Source: Janthinobacterium sp. GW458P | GTDB lineage: Bacteria; Pseudomonadota; Gammaproteobacteria; Burkholderiales; Burkholderiaceae_D | Length of the DNA: 40,326 bases | Direction: 5' to 3' | Assembly (NCBI RefSeq): GCF_002127585.1 | Contig: NZ_NEGZ01000020.1 | Coordinates: 35,503-75,828 of the forward strand | Shown: piece after piece, positions 17,745 to 28,147 of the stretch | Position numbering within the stretch: position 1 is the first letter of the stretch | Layout of the letters: each line of letters starts with the position of its first letter | The notes under the pieces: model-generated | The model's database searches: none | What the model saw: the letters and a program-made list of their open reading frames with translations, nothing else | Told to the model about the DNA's origin: nothing | Position numbers and translations under genes: made by a program

Positions 17745-17765
17745 GTTCGCGTCAGCGCAAACACA

Positions 17766-17799
17766 GGGCAGGGCGGTGCAGCACCGCGCCTGCCTTTTT
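17766..17799 (+). terminator. Intrinsic terminator of the CoA-transferase gene
   Basis: A stem of about eleven pairs (GGCAGG with CCTGCC, CGGTG with CACCG) with a CAG loop and a two-base mismatch region, followed by TTTTT. Confidence 0.8.
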
Positions 17800-17805
17800 C
17801 ACTAT

Positions 17806-18177
17806 TCAATACATATGCAGCGCCTTGGCGCCCAGGCCCAGCAGGGCAAACGTGGTGGTGGCCTGTATGCCCATGAACCACAGGAAGTGGGTATGCATGT
17901 GCTTGCGGATGTCGCCCAGTTCCGTGCGAAAGGCGTGGCAGTCGCCGCGCAGGTCGCCGCGAAATTGCGTCAGGTCGGCGCGCAGCAACTGCGATTCGTC
18001 GCGCAATCCCGTGCGCACCTTGTCGAGGCCCTCGCCAAGCCGCTGTTCCAGGGTCTTGAACCATTGCCGGTCATGTTCCCGGTCCGTTTCCAGTTTTGTC
18101 AGGCGCGCTTCCATGCGTACAGCATTGTGCGCGCTTTGCTGTTTGTCAAGCCGGTCCGTGGCATAGGCATCGTTCAT
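17806..18177 (-). CDS. Small coiled-coil protein with C-terminal membrane helix
   Basis: A 123-residue protein. Residues 10-95 are charged and heptad-like (ARLTKLETDREHDRQWFKTLEQRLGEGLDKVRT), predicting a long coiled coil. Residues 100-118 (FLWFMGIQATTTFALLGLG) form a single membrane helix close to the C-terminus. The layout resembles tail-anchored, XhlA-like or DUF1640-like proteins, but no family is certain. GAAGGAG upstream of the ATG gives a confident start. It converges with the CoA-transferase gene and shares nothing obvious with it. It could be a small envelope or holin-like accessory protein; function is unknown. Confidence 0.75.
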   Translation of the reverse strand: MNDAYATDRLDKQQSAHNAVRMEARLTKLETDREHDRQWFKTLEQRLGEGLDKVRTGLRDESQLLRADLTQFRGDLRGDCHAFRTELGDIRKHMHTHFLWFMGIQATTTFALLGLGAKALHMY

Positions 18178-18273
18178 CTCGCACTCCTTCGCGCGGGCCG
18201 CGCTGCACCAGCGCAGGCGGCGTCACTCCACTGTCCGCCTTTTTGAGCGGCCCGGTTTGCGCTGGATCAAACG

Positions 18274-18936
18274 TCAGGAAGCTGGTGCAAAGCGCAAGCG
18301 GATGCCTGCCGTGATGACAGCGAGCAAGTCGTCGATATGCGCGTTCATTTCCAGATGCGGCGTCCATGGGTCGCCCGCATCCATGACGATGCGCAGCGAC
18401 ACGAGGCCGTGCAGCGCCTGCCAGAAGATTTGCGTCATCGTGTGCAGCGCTTGCTCGTCCTGGCGTACCTGGCCCGCCTGCGCCAGTTCGCCGAACAGGT
18501 GCAGCGCGTAGGCATACGGGTCTTGCTCGATGTTGCCGTGCTCGACTTCAACGGCGTCGATTTCCGCATGCGGGCGCAATTCCATGAAAATCAGCGAATA
18601 CTCGTCGGGATGCCGGAAACCATACTCGATATAGGCGCGCCCGACCAGGCTGATGCGCTGCCACGGATCGGCGCTGGTGGCGCAGGCTTCGCGCATGGCG
18701 CGCACCAGTTCCAGCAAATCCTTGTCCATGGCCTGGGCGATCAGGGTGGCCTTGTCGCGGAACAGGGCATACACGACGGTGGTGGAAAAGCCGGCCGCTT
18801 CGGCCACCTTGCGGATGGAGACGGCGCGCGCGCCGCCCTTCTTGATGAGGTCCTTGACGACGTCAATGATGTGCTCGCGCCGCGCCTGAGCCTCGCGTAA
18901 CTTTCTTTCCTGGATATTAGTTAACTTCTTGTCCAC
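18274..18936 (-). CDS. TetR-family transcriptional regulator
   Basis: A 220-residue TetR-type repressor. The N-terminal three-helix DNA-binding unit is at about residues 20-65 (IIDVVKDLIKKGGARAVSIRKVAEAAGFSTTVVYALFRDKATLI). The C-terminal helical domain resembles the WHG/TetR_C_13-like group (AYIEYGFRHPDEYSLIFMEL). The inducer is unknown. It lies head-to-head with the M14 carboxypeptidase gene across 302 bases, so that gene is a possible target. A TATAAT in reverse orientation (18969-18974) would start transcription about 26 bases before the ATG. Confidence 0.92.
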   Translation of the reverse strand: MDKKLTNIQERKLREAQARREHIIDVVKDLIKKGGARAVSIRKVAEAAGFSTTVVYALFRDKATLIAQAMDKDLLELVRAMREACATSADPWQRISLVGRAYIEYGFRHPDEYSLIFMELRPHAEIDAVEVEHGNIEQDPYAYALHLFGELAQAGQVRQDEQALHTMTQIFWQALHGLVSLRIVMDAGDPWTPHLEMNAHIDDLLAVITAGIRLRFAPAS

Positions 18937-18968
18937 GACTCTTTCCTGGCGACTCTATGAAAGCAAGA

Positions 18969-18974
18969 ATTATA
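18969..18974 (-). promoter_or_regulatory. Probable -10 box of the tetR-type gene
   Basis: A perfect TATAAT reads on the minus strand about 30 bases before the regulator's ATG, inside the 302-base divergent gap 18937-19238. The rest of the gap holds no other ORF or structure that I can support. Confidence 0.45.
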
Positions 18975-19238
18975 GGGGGGCGGCATGGTGCCAATGTGTC
19001 AGCCGCTGTTACAAATCAGTTTTTTGTCCGGTAGATGCAACAGCTGGCCGATTTTTCGCGCTTTTACCCGGCACTTTTCCATCGATGCCCCGGATTGGTG
19101 CATAAATCGCCGGGGCAGGCTTTGCGAACGGGGCCAAAGGGCGGAAAATAGCGGGATAGCTTACACTGCGTTTTTTAGCGCGACGGCGGTGGCCCACGAG
19201 GCGACGCCGGAACACTTACATTCGGACGGGATCATTAC

Positions 19239-20360
19239 ATGACCATTAAAATCAGCCAGAACTTCGACTCGGGCGCCATCGACGTGGTGAGCGCCACCAG
19301 TGCCGGCGCCATCGACCTGAACTTGCGCAAGGACAGCCACGCCGACATCCACCAGTGGTTCCACTTCCGCCTGCAGGGCGCGCGCGGCCAGGCGTGCACG
19401 ATGCGCTTCCTGAACGCGGGCCAGGCCACGTATCCGGCCGGCTATGAAGACTACCAGGCCGTGGCCAGCTACGACAGCGAAAACTGGTTCCGCGTACCGA
19501 CCTCGTTTGATGGCCAGGTCATGACGATCTCGCACACGCCGGAACTCGACAGCGTGTATTACGCCTACTTCGAGCCGTACTCGTGGGAACGCCATTTGCG
19601 CCTGCTGGGCGAAGTGGCCGAGCATCCGCTGGCGCGCGTGTCCGACCTGGGCAGCACGGTCGACGGCCGCGACATGAACATGGTTACCATCGGCAACCCG
19701 CAGGCGGAAAAGAAAATCTGGATCATCGCGCGCCAGCATCCGGGCGAATCGATGGCCGAATGGTTTGTCGAAGGCCTGATCGACTCGCTGCTGGACGACG
19801 CCAACCCGATTGCGCGCAAGCTCTTGCAGCGCGCCGTGTTCCACATCGTGCCGAACATGAACCCGGACGGTTCCATCCGCGGCAACCTGCGCACGAATGC
19901 GGCCGGCGCCAACCTGAACCGCGAATGGATGACGCCGTCGCTGGAGTCCAGCCCGGAAGTGTTGTGCGTGAAAAACAAGATCCACGAAACGGGCGTCGAC
20001 ATGTTCTTCGACATCCACGGCGATGAAGCGCTGCCGTACAACTTTGTGGCTGGCAACGAAATGCTGGAAAACTTTACGCCAGAGCAAGCGGCGCACCAGA
20101 AGGCCTTCATCGAGCGCTACAAGCAGTCCAGCCCCGACTTCCAGGACAAGTTCGGCTATGCGGCCAGCAAGTACAAGTCGGACATGCTGACCCTGGCGTC
20201 GAAATACATCGGCCACCACTTCGGCTGCCTGGCGCTGACGCTGGAAATGCCGTTCAAGGAAAACGCCGACTTGCCGGATCCGGCCGTGGGCTGGAATGGC
20301 GCGCGCAGCGCGGCCCTGGGCGCGGCCATGCTGCAGCCTATCCTGTTGTCGCTGGATTGA
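19239..20360 (+). CDS. M14-type zinc carboxypeptidase (cytosolic carboxypeptidase-like)
   Basis: A 373-residue metallocarboxypeptidase of the M14 family, bacterial cytosolic-carboxypeptidase group. An N-terminal beta-sandwich (about 1-115; IHQWFHFRLQGARGQ) precedes the catalytic domain. Zinc ligands appear as H167 and E170 (ARQHPGESMAEWF) and H260 (DIHGDEALPYNF). Substrate-binding NPDGS and NLNREW are present, and the catalytic Glu is E336 (LTLEMPFK). There is no signal peptide, so it acts in the cytoplasm. Eukaryotic relatives trim glutamates from tubulin; bacterial substrates are unknown. The CYTH gene follows 12 bases later. Confidence 0.9.
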   Translation: MTIKISQNFDSGAIDVVSATSAGAIDLNLRKDSHADIHQWFHFRLQGARGQACTMRFLNAGQATYPAGYEDYQAVASYDSENWFRVPTSFDGQVMTISHTPELDSVYYAYFEPYSWERHLRLLGEVAEHPLARVSDLGSTVDGRDMNMVTIGNPQAEKKIWIIARQHPGESMAEWFVEGLIDSLLDDANPIARKLLQRAVFHIVPNMNPDGSIRGNLRTNAAGANLNREWMTPSLESSPEVLCVKNKIHETGVDMFFDIHGDEALPYNFVAGNEMLENFTPEQAAHQKAFIERYKQSSPDFQDKFGYAASKYKSDMLTLASKYIGHHFGCLALTLEMPFKENADLPDPAVGWNGARSAALGAAMLQPILLSLD

Positions 20361-20372
20361 TCGGCGTTGTTC

Positions 20373-20837
20373 ATGGGCATCGAAATCGAGCGTAAATTCC
20401 TGCTGGCCAGCGACGCCTGGCGCGGCCTGGGCCAGCCGGTGCTGCTGCGCCAGGGCTATCTGTCGTCGGCGCGCGAGCGCGTGGTGCGCGTGCGCATCGA
20501 GGGCGAACAGGCGATGCTGACCATCAAGGGCGCCAACGTGGGCGCGACGCGCGGCGAGTGGGAGTATCCGATTCCGCTGGCCGACGCCGTCGAACTGCTC
20601 GATGGCCTGTGCGAACAGCCGCTGATCGAAAAGGTCCGCCACCGCATCGAACACGCGGGCATGGTATGGGAAATCGACGAGTTTCTTGGCGCCAATGCGG
20701 GCCTGGTGGTGGCCGAGATCGAGCTGGCGTCGGAAGACCAGCCGTTCGAGAAGCCGGAATGGATAGGCGCGGAAGTGTCGGGTGATGCGCGCTACTACAA
20801 CGCGAATTTGATCCGCCACCCGTTTTCACAGTGGTGA
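20373..20837 (+). CDS. CYTH-domain phosphatase, probable triphosphatase
   Basis: A 154-residue CYTH protein. The signature ExExK is at residues 4-8 (GIEIERKFLL), followed by the tunnel-lining charged strands: GYLSSARERVVRVRIEGEQAMLTIKG and VVAEIELASEDQPFEKPEW. Such proteins form a beta tunnel that hydrolyses inorganic tripolyphosphate or nucleoside triphosphate with divalent metal; some are thiamine triphosphatases. The ATG at 20373 is used rather than a TTG two codons earlier because it begins the ExExK strand. It starts 12 bases past the M14 gene, so the two should share a transcript, an association I cannot explain. Confidence 0.9.
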   Translation: MGIEIERKFLLASDAWRGLGQPVLLRQGYLSSARERVVRVRIEGEQAMLTIKGANVGATRGEWEYPIPLADAVELLDGLCEQPLIEKVRHRIEHAGMVWEIDEFLGANAGLVVAEIELASEDQPFEKPEWIGAEVSGDARYYNANLIRHPFSQW

Positions 20838-20864
20838 TGGCGCGTTAAGCGTGGCTTGAAATGC

Positions 20865-20894
20865 AAAAAGGCGGAACCGGGGTTCCGCCTTTTT
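20865..20894. terminator. Bidirectional intrinsic terminator
   Basis: AAAAAGGCGGAACC pairs with GGTTCCGCCTTTTT around GG. With A- and T-runs on the two sides, it can stop transcription from the CYTH gene and from the convergent DUF2863 gene. Confidence 0.9.
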
Positions 20895-20908
20895 TACGTC
20901 TGCACGAT

Positions 20909-22162
20909 TTAGTGGAAGTGCTCGGTGCCCTGCGGCGTATCTTCCGGCATTTCCGCATGCGCCAGCTCGCCGACCGGGTCGGCAAACAGCGGCGCGCCGC
21001 AATCGTCGCAATACTCTCCGACAAAACGTTCCGCATGGCGCTTGATCTGCGTCACGCCGGCTGCGTTCAGATGCTCGATAATTTCATCGACGGGCGTCTT
21101 TTGCTTGTCCAGCGCGGCGATGCCGACCTGGATCAGGCCTTCGATCGGCGTGCCATCCTCGTCTTCCTGGCCGTACAGGGGCCAGACGATGCCGTAGATG
21201 ACGTCCGGCGCCTGGCGCAGGGTGAAGGCGATGCGGTACTCGTCCACCTGACCGTCGGCCGCCTCTTCGCCGAAGCCGGCGATGACGGCGCGCAATTCCG
21301 ACGGCTCGATGGCCAGCGTATGCGTCAGGTAGTGCACGGCGGCGCGCACGGAGACGGGGCGTATCAGCTTGTCCGCTTCGCGGCAGGCCACGTAGTACGC
21401 TTCCGGCAGCAGCAATTCCAGGCCGCAGCCGGGCAGCAGGCGGGCAATGGTCGGGGTGGCCTGCGCGCGCCATTGCTCCAGGGCGGCGCTGCGCTCCTTG
21501 ATGAAGTCGAGCTGGCTGGCCGGCGTCTGCCAGCGGAACAGCGGCGCGCCGGCAGGCGCGACCACGGCCACCAGCAGGTAGCGGGTGTCGGCCAGGAAAG
21601 GCGCCGTTTCCGCTTCCTTGCTCGATGGCTTGACGGCCGTGCCCTTCAGGGCGGCCAGGGCCAGCTTCTGCGTCTTGGCATACGTCTCGACGTGGCTGCG
21701 CGGCAACTGGTCGATCGAGTACAGGGTCGGTGCCATGGCCATCTTCGTGCCATCGGCCAGCAGGTGGGCCGCAAAGTGCGCGGACAAGACGCCGTGCGCG
21801 TCGCCGGCCATGGGGCCGGAGGCGATGGAAAAGCGCGTCCACGCAAGGATGGGCACGGCCACCAGCAGGGCGTCGTAGCGCACCTCTTCATGCGTGATGA
21901 CGGTCGATTCGCTGACGGCTTCAACGCAGTCCATCAGCACGTCGTAGGCGTTCAAGTCTTCCTTGAACAGGCTGCCCAGGGTGTTGTCAACGGTGTCCTG
22001 GTGGCCGGTTTTGAGTAATTTCTGGAGCTGCGTATCCAGGCTGTGTTCCCAGGACCGCTCTTCGAGACGGCTGGCTGCCTGCACGATCGCCTGGGCAAAG
22101 GTGACCAGGCGCTGGCTGTCGGCAGTCAGTTTATGGGATGAATCTTTGGAAGGACGACGCAT
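20909..22162 (-). CDS. DUF2863-family protein
   Basis: A 417-residue soluble protein of the DUF2863 family, which I associate with betaproteobacteria. It has no signal peptide or membrane helix. Notable parts are the His/Glu region HEEVRYDALLVAVPILAWTRFSI, GTKMAMAPTLYSIDQLPRSH, and the C-terminal EYCDDCGAPLFADPVGELAH with a CxxC pair that could bind a metal. Function is unknown. The ATG is at 22162 in a good frame. It is downstream of acnA, from which it is separated by an intrinsic terminator, so the two are independent. Confidence 0.88.
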   Translation of the reverse strand: MRRPSKDSSHKLTADSQRLVTFAQAIVQAASRLEERSWEHSLDTQLQKLLKTGHQDTVDNTLGSLFKEDLNAYDVLMDCVEAVSESTVITHEEVRYDALLVAVPILAWTRFSIASGPMAGDAHGVLSAHFAAHLLADGTKMAMAPTLYSIDQLPRSHVETYAKTQKLALAALKGTAVKPSSKEAETAPFLADTRYLLVAVVAPAGAPLFRWQTPASQLDFIKERSAALEQWRAQATPTIARLLPGCGLELLLPEAYYVACREADKLIRPVSVRAAVHYLTHTLAIEPSELRAVIAGFGEEAADGQVDEYRIAFTLRQAPDVIYGIVWPLYGQEDEDGTPIEGLIQVGIAALDKQKTPVDEIIEHLNAAGVTQIKRHAERFVGEYCDDCGAPLFADPVGELAHAEMPEDTPQGTEHFH

Positions 22163-22321
22163 AGCGGGATAAGAGTCTCGGAAAGTGAAAAAAATGGATC
22201 AGTCAAACAATGATAAACCCTTATAACCGTATTGTAGAGGATTCGGCCGCACGCAATACGTAAGCTATCTGTAGATCATGCCGATTGCCGTAATTTCAAG
22301 CGCAAACAGGGCGTATGGACG

Positions 22322-22349
22322 AAAAAAAGCGCCGGTCGGAACCGGCGCT
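22322..22349 (-). terminator. Intrinsic terminator of acnA
   Basis: AGCGCCGGT and ACCGGCGCT flank CGGA, with a run of seven T on the minus strand. It lies just downstream of the acnA stop. Confidence 0.9.
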
Positions 22350-22375
22350 CTTATCTTACATCACAGCCGGGCGGA

Positions 22376-25096
<2,721 letters not shown>

Positions 25097-25183
25097 GACC
25101 TCTCCTTGTTGGGTATCGTCTATTATTGATTATTCAAATTACAAAACATGACTGAGCCCCCGAAGAGGCCCTTGCTGCTCACA

Positions 25184-25729
25184 TCAGCCGCCGGTAACTG
25201 GCAGCACGCCCAGCGATGGCGCGGCTTCCACCACTGCCGCCGGCTTGGCTTGCTCCGCATCCTTGCATTCATTGGCCAATTGGCGGCCCTGCTTGGAATC
25301 GAGCAGCATGCCTTTGGCCGGAATGCCGATCCAGACGAGACCATACAGACGGTTCTCGAAGCGGTTGGCGCCGGTGGTGGTGCCAACGCGGCTCAGGCGG
25401 TGCAGGCGCTTCTTCCAGCGCAGGGCGATGTGTTTGTCATCCGTGGCATTCGTGTAGATCGTGATTTTATTGCCAAGTTCGCAATTGAAGTCGGTGGAAG
25501 CCGAGCCCGTCGTGTTCGGCTCATCGGCTTCTTCCTTGTCGGCGACCGACATGGCGAGCGGATGGGCTTCCTTGGCGGCCGCCTTGGCCTTGCTGGCCTT
25601 GGCTTTCGGCTTGGCCTTGACGGCCTTGGGATTTGCCTCTGCCGTGGCGGCGAAGCTGGCCGGCGCCAGCGTGAGGGTCATGGCGCCCAGCGCGACGCTG
25701 CAGGCAATTGCTAATTTGGAGATGGACAT
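25184..25729 (-). CDS. Exported protein with Lys/Ala-rich linker and MliC-like domain
   Basis: A 181-residue secreted protein. The signal peptide is clear (ISKLAIACSVALGAMTL..., cleavage after SFA). A positively charged low-complexity linker follows (residues about 30-60: KAKPKAKASKAKAAAKEAHP). The folded part at about 78-160 reads TDFNCELGNKITIYTN, GLVWIGIPAKGMLLD and a final ANEC; paired outer cysteines and the Asn...LVW core resemble the MliC/PliC C-type lysozyme inhibitor fold. That match is by pattern, not by search. AGGA about eight bases upstream of the ATG supports the start. It sits 13 bp behind the CitE-like gene and 87 bp before acnA, an unusual location for an envelope protein. 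Confidence 0.72.
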   Translation of the reverse strand: MSISKLAIACSVALGAMTLTLAPASFAATAEANPKAVKAKPKAKASKAKAAAKEAHPLAMSVADKEEADEPNTTGSASTDFNCELGNKITIYTNATDDKHIALRWKKRLHRLSRVGTTTGANRFENRLYGLVWIGIPAKGMLLDSKQGRQLANECKDAEQAKPAAVVEAAPSLGVLPVTGG

Positions 25730-25742
25730 CGTGTAATTCCTG

Positions 25743-26741
25743 TCAGTTTTCAGTGGTGCTGGAAGAAGGTGTATTCAGTAATGCGGCGGCCGCCTCGGGC
25801 AGGCCCAGGCCCGCCAGTTTGGCGCGTTGCAAAACGGTCCAATAATATCGGTAGCTGGCGCGGTCATGCAAGCGGCCATTTTGGGCGATCGGCCCCCAGT
25901 TGGCGCGCAGCGCTTCATTCAGGATGTTGCTGGCCTCGTTGACTTCGGACAGGCGCGGCGTGAAGGCCTTGATAATGGGTTTGATCTGGTCCGGGTGGAT
26001 GCTCCACATGCGCGTATAGCCGAACTCGGCAGTAGCGCGCTGGGCGTCGTTTGCCACCACGGCCGAATCGCGCACGTCGGTTGTCACGTTATGCGAGGGC
26101 ACCTTGCCGTGCGCGTGGCAGGCGGCCGCCACTTCGAGCTTGGCGCGCACCACCAGCGGGTGCGTGAACTGGCCCGGCGTGCGCATGGCGGCGGCCGGGA
26201 TGGCGCCGTAATGGGCCGAGACGAAATCCATGATGCCGAAGGACAGGCATTCGACCTGGGGCAGGGCGGCGATCGCGTAGGCGTCGCGCAGCGCGCCGTG
26301 CGTCTCGATCAGGATGTGCACGGGCAGGTTGTCGCGGCCGGCGCGGCGCGCGTGCAGATTGATCAGGTCGATGGCCAGCATGGCGTCCTGCACGCCGCCC
26401 ACCTTGGGCACGGCGATATAGGCCAGGCGGGCCGCGGCGGCACAGATGATTTCCACGTCGCGCGTAAAAAACGGGCTGTCGACATCGTGCACGCGCACGC
26501 CGATGCGGTTGAACTGGTTCTCGTCGCTGGCCAGCAGGCCGGCGATCATCTGCGCGTGCGCTTCTTCATTGCCGGCGCTGGCGCCATCTTCGCAGTCGAA
26601 CGTGATATCGAACAGGGGCCCAAGCTCTTGTTGCAAAGCAATCGATTTACGCATCAGCTTTTCAGAGCCGGCGTAGTGGTCGCAAGCGGCGAGCAACAGC
26701 GGCTGGCGTTTGCCTTGGAATAAAACCTCGGAAGGGTGCAT
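25743..26741 (-). CDS. HpcH/HpaI aldolase / CitE-like CoA lyase
   Basis: A 332-residue member of the citrate lyase beta subunit family (TIM barrel). Family features include FDCEDGASAGNEEAH near the N-terminus, YIAVPKVGGVQDAMLAI, the substrate motif LIETHGALRDAYAIAALPQVECLSFGIMDFVSA and RMWSIHPDQIKPIIKAF. Relatives cleave malyl-CoA, citramalyl-CoA or related esters, so it may feed CoA esters into the cycle; the exact substrate is unknown. It begins 111 bp after the mdh stop on the same strand and is followed by the MliC-like gene at 13 bp. No strong Shine-Dalgarno sequence precedes the ATG at 26741. Confidence 0.87.
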   Translation of the reverse strand: MHPSEVLFQGKRQPLLLAACDHYAGSEKLMRKSIALQQELGPLFDITFDCEDGASAGNEEAHAQMIAGLLASDENQFNRIGVRVHDVDSPFFTRDVEIICAAAARLAYIAVPKVGGVQDAMLAIDLINLHARRAGRDNLPVHILIETHGALRDAYAIAALPQVECLSFGIMDFVSAHYGAIPAAAMRTPGQFTHPLVVRAKLEVAAACHAHGKVPSHNVTTDVRDSAVVANDAQRATAEFGYTRMWSIHPDQIKPIIKAFTPRLSEVNEASNILNEALRANWGPIAQNGRLHDRASYRYYWTVLQRAKLAGLGLPEAAAALLNTPSSSTTEN

Positions 26742-26775
26742 GCTTAAGGCATTTCTGCAGGTAAAAACTACTTGA

Positions 26776-26809
26776 TAAAACAGCCGCGCCGCGACATGCG
26801 CGGGGCGGC
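26776..26809 (-). terminator. Possible terminator between mdh and the CitE-like gene
   Basis: GCCGCGCCGCG and CGCGGGGCGGC pair with one mismatch around four bases, and a short T-rich run (TGTTTT) follows on the minus strand. Weak; read-through is likely. Confidence 0.35.
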
Positions 26810-26852
26810 CTTCTTGGCGGGCGGCGCTCTGGCCGCGCCGCCAATACTGGAT

Positions 26853-27842
26853 TTACGCCAGCAGGTGTTTCACGCCTTCGCGCTCTTCGGTCAGTTCTTT
26901 CAGGGTCAGGTTGATGCGTTCTTGCGAGAATGCATCGATTTCCAGGCCTTGAACGATGGTGTACTCGCCGTTCTCGGTGGTGACCGGGAAGCCGAACACG
27001 GTGCCTTCAGGAATGCCGTACGAGCCATCCGACGGCACGCCCATGGTGGTCCACTTGCCGTTCGTGCCCAGCATCCAGTCATGGATGTGGTCGATGGCGG
27101 CGTTCGCTGCCGACGCTGCCGACGACAGGCCGCGCGCGTCGATGATGGCCGCGCCGCGCTTGCCGACGGTTGGCAGGAACACGTTGGCGTTCCATTCCTG
27201 GTCGTTGATCAGGTCCTTGACGGCCTTGCCGTTGACGGTGGCGAAGCGGTAGTCGGCGTACATGGTTGGCGAGTGGTTGCCCCAGACGGTCAGCTTCTCG
27301 ATATCCTTGACGGCGGTGCCGGTCTTGGCAGCCACTTGCGACAGGGCGCGGTTGTGGTCCAGGCGCAGCATGGCGGTGAAGTTTTTCGCCGGCAGCGATG
27401 GCGCCGATTTCATGGCGATGTAGGCGTTGGTGTTGGCAGGGTTGCCGACCACCAGCACTTTGACATTGCGCGAAGCGACGGCGTCGAGCGCCTTGCCTTG
27501 CACGGTGAAGATCTGGGCGTTCGCTTCCAGCAGGTCCTTGCGTTCCATGCCTGGGCCGCGTGGGCGCGCGCCAACCAGTACGGCCACGTCGACATCCTTG
27601 AATGCGGTCAGCGGATCGGAGTGGGCGGTCATTTCCGTCAGCAGCGGGAATGCGCAATCGTCGATTTCCATCATCACGCCCTTGAGCGCCTTCTGGGCTT
27701 TTTCGTCCGGGATTTCAAGCAGTTGCAAGATGACAGGCTGGTCTTTGCCGAGCATGTCGCCATTGGCGATGCGGAACAACAGGGCGTAGCCGATCTGGCC
27801 GGCGGCGCCGGTCACTGCAACACGCATTGGGGTTTTAGCCAT
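26853..27842 (-). CDS. mdh: Malate dehydrogenase
   Basis: A 329-residue NAD-dependent malate dehydrogenase, oxidising L-malate to oxaloacetate in the TCA cycle. The Rossmann motif is [17 protein letters not shown], and [14 protein letters not shown] follows. The catalytic His lies in [12 protein letters not shown], and arginines for substrate are in [13 protein letters not shown]. The sequence is of the cytosolic-like group common in betaproteobacteria and has normal length. It is divergent from the GntR regulator that precedes the sdh operon. A promoter with TTGACA and a palindromic operator lie in the divergent region. Confidence 0.98.
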   Translation of the reverse strand: MAKTPMRVAVTGAAGQIGYALLFRIANGDMLGKDQPVILQLLEIPDEKAQKALKGVMMEIDDCAFPLLTEMTAHSDPLTAFKDVDVAVLVGARPRGPGMERKDLLEANAQIFTVQGKALDAVASRNVKVLVVGNPANTNAYIAMKSAPSLPAKNFTAMLRLDHNRALSQVAAKTGTAVKDIEKLTVWGNHSPTMYADYRFATVNGKAVKDLINDQEWNANVFLPTVGKRGAAIIDARGLSSAASAANAAIDHIHDWMLGTNGKWTTMGVPSDGSYGIPEGTVFGFPVTTENGEYTIVQGLEIDAFSQERINLTLKELTEEREGVKHLLA

Positions 27843-28035
27843 GATGAATCTCCAAAAATGGGAAAGAAAACGGGCTTGAAGCTGGGCTTACGCTTATCCG
27901 GAAAAACTATAATGATACCAAAACCGGCCGGCGCCACCGAATTGCTGGTGTACGCTGCCGTCACGCTTGTGCTGCACGAAACCAGAGTGGCTGGCCGACA
28001 ACATAAAACGCTGGCGCATATGTTTTATCGAAGGC

Positions 28036-28064
28036 AGTTTAGGCCTCTGATCTCTATCTGTCAA
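28036..28064 (-). promoter_or_regulatory. Promoter of mdh
   Basis: On the minus strand, a perfect TTGACA (28059-28064) and TAAACT (28036-28041) are separated by 17 bases. The leader to the mdh ATG would be about 190 bases. The palindrome at 28075-28090 lies directly upstream of the -35. Confidence 0.6.
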
Positions 28065-28074
28065 TCATATCTTA

Positions 28075-28090
28075 TGTCTTATATAAGACA
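28075..28090. promoter_or_regulatory. Perfect 16-bp palindrome, probable GntR-type operator
   Basis: TGTCTTAT|ATAAGACA is a perfect palindrome in the 305-base mdh-gntR gap. The form fits a GntR/HutC-type dimer site and the divergent gene encodes such a regulator, so binding by that protein is the natural reading. It lies 57 bases before the gntR ATG and just upstream of the mdh -35 box. Confidence 0.7.
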
Positions 28091-28095
28091 GATAA

Positions 28096-28119
28096 CCGCG
28101 TCTGTTTTACTGGACGCGG
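28096..28119 (+). other. Hairpin in the gntR leader
   Basis: CCGCGTC and GACGCGG flank ten bases, just downstream of the operator and 28 bases before the regulator ATG. It may form in the transcript or serve as a second binding dyad. Confidence 0.4.
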
Positions 28120-28147
28120 GCAGTGATTTGTGTTGAAATGTCGGACT

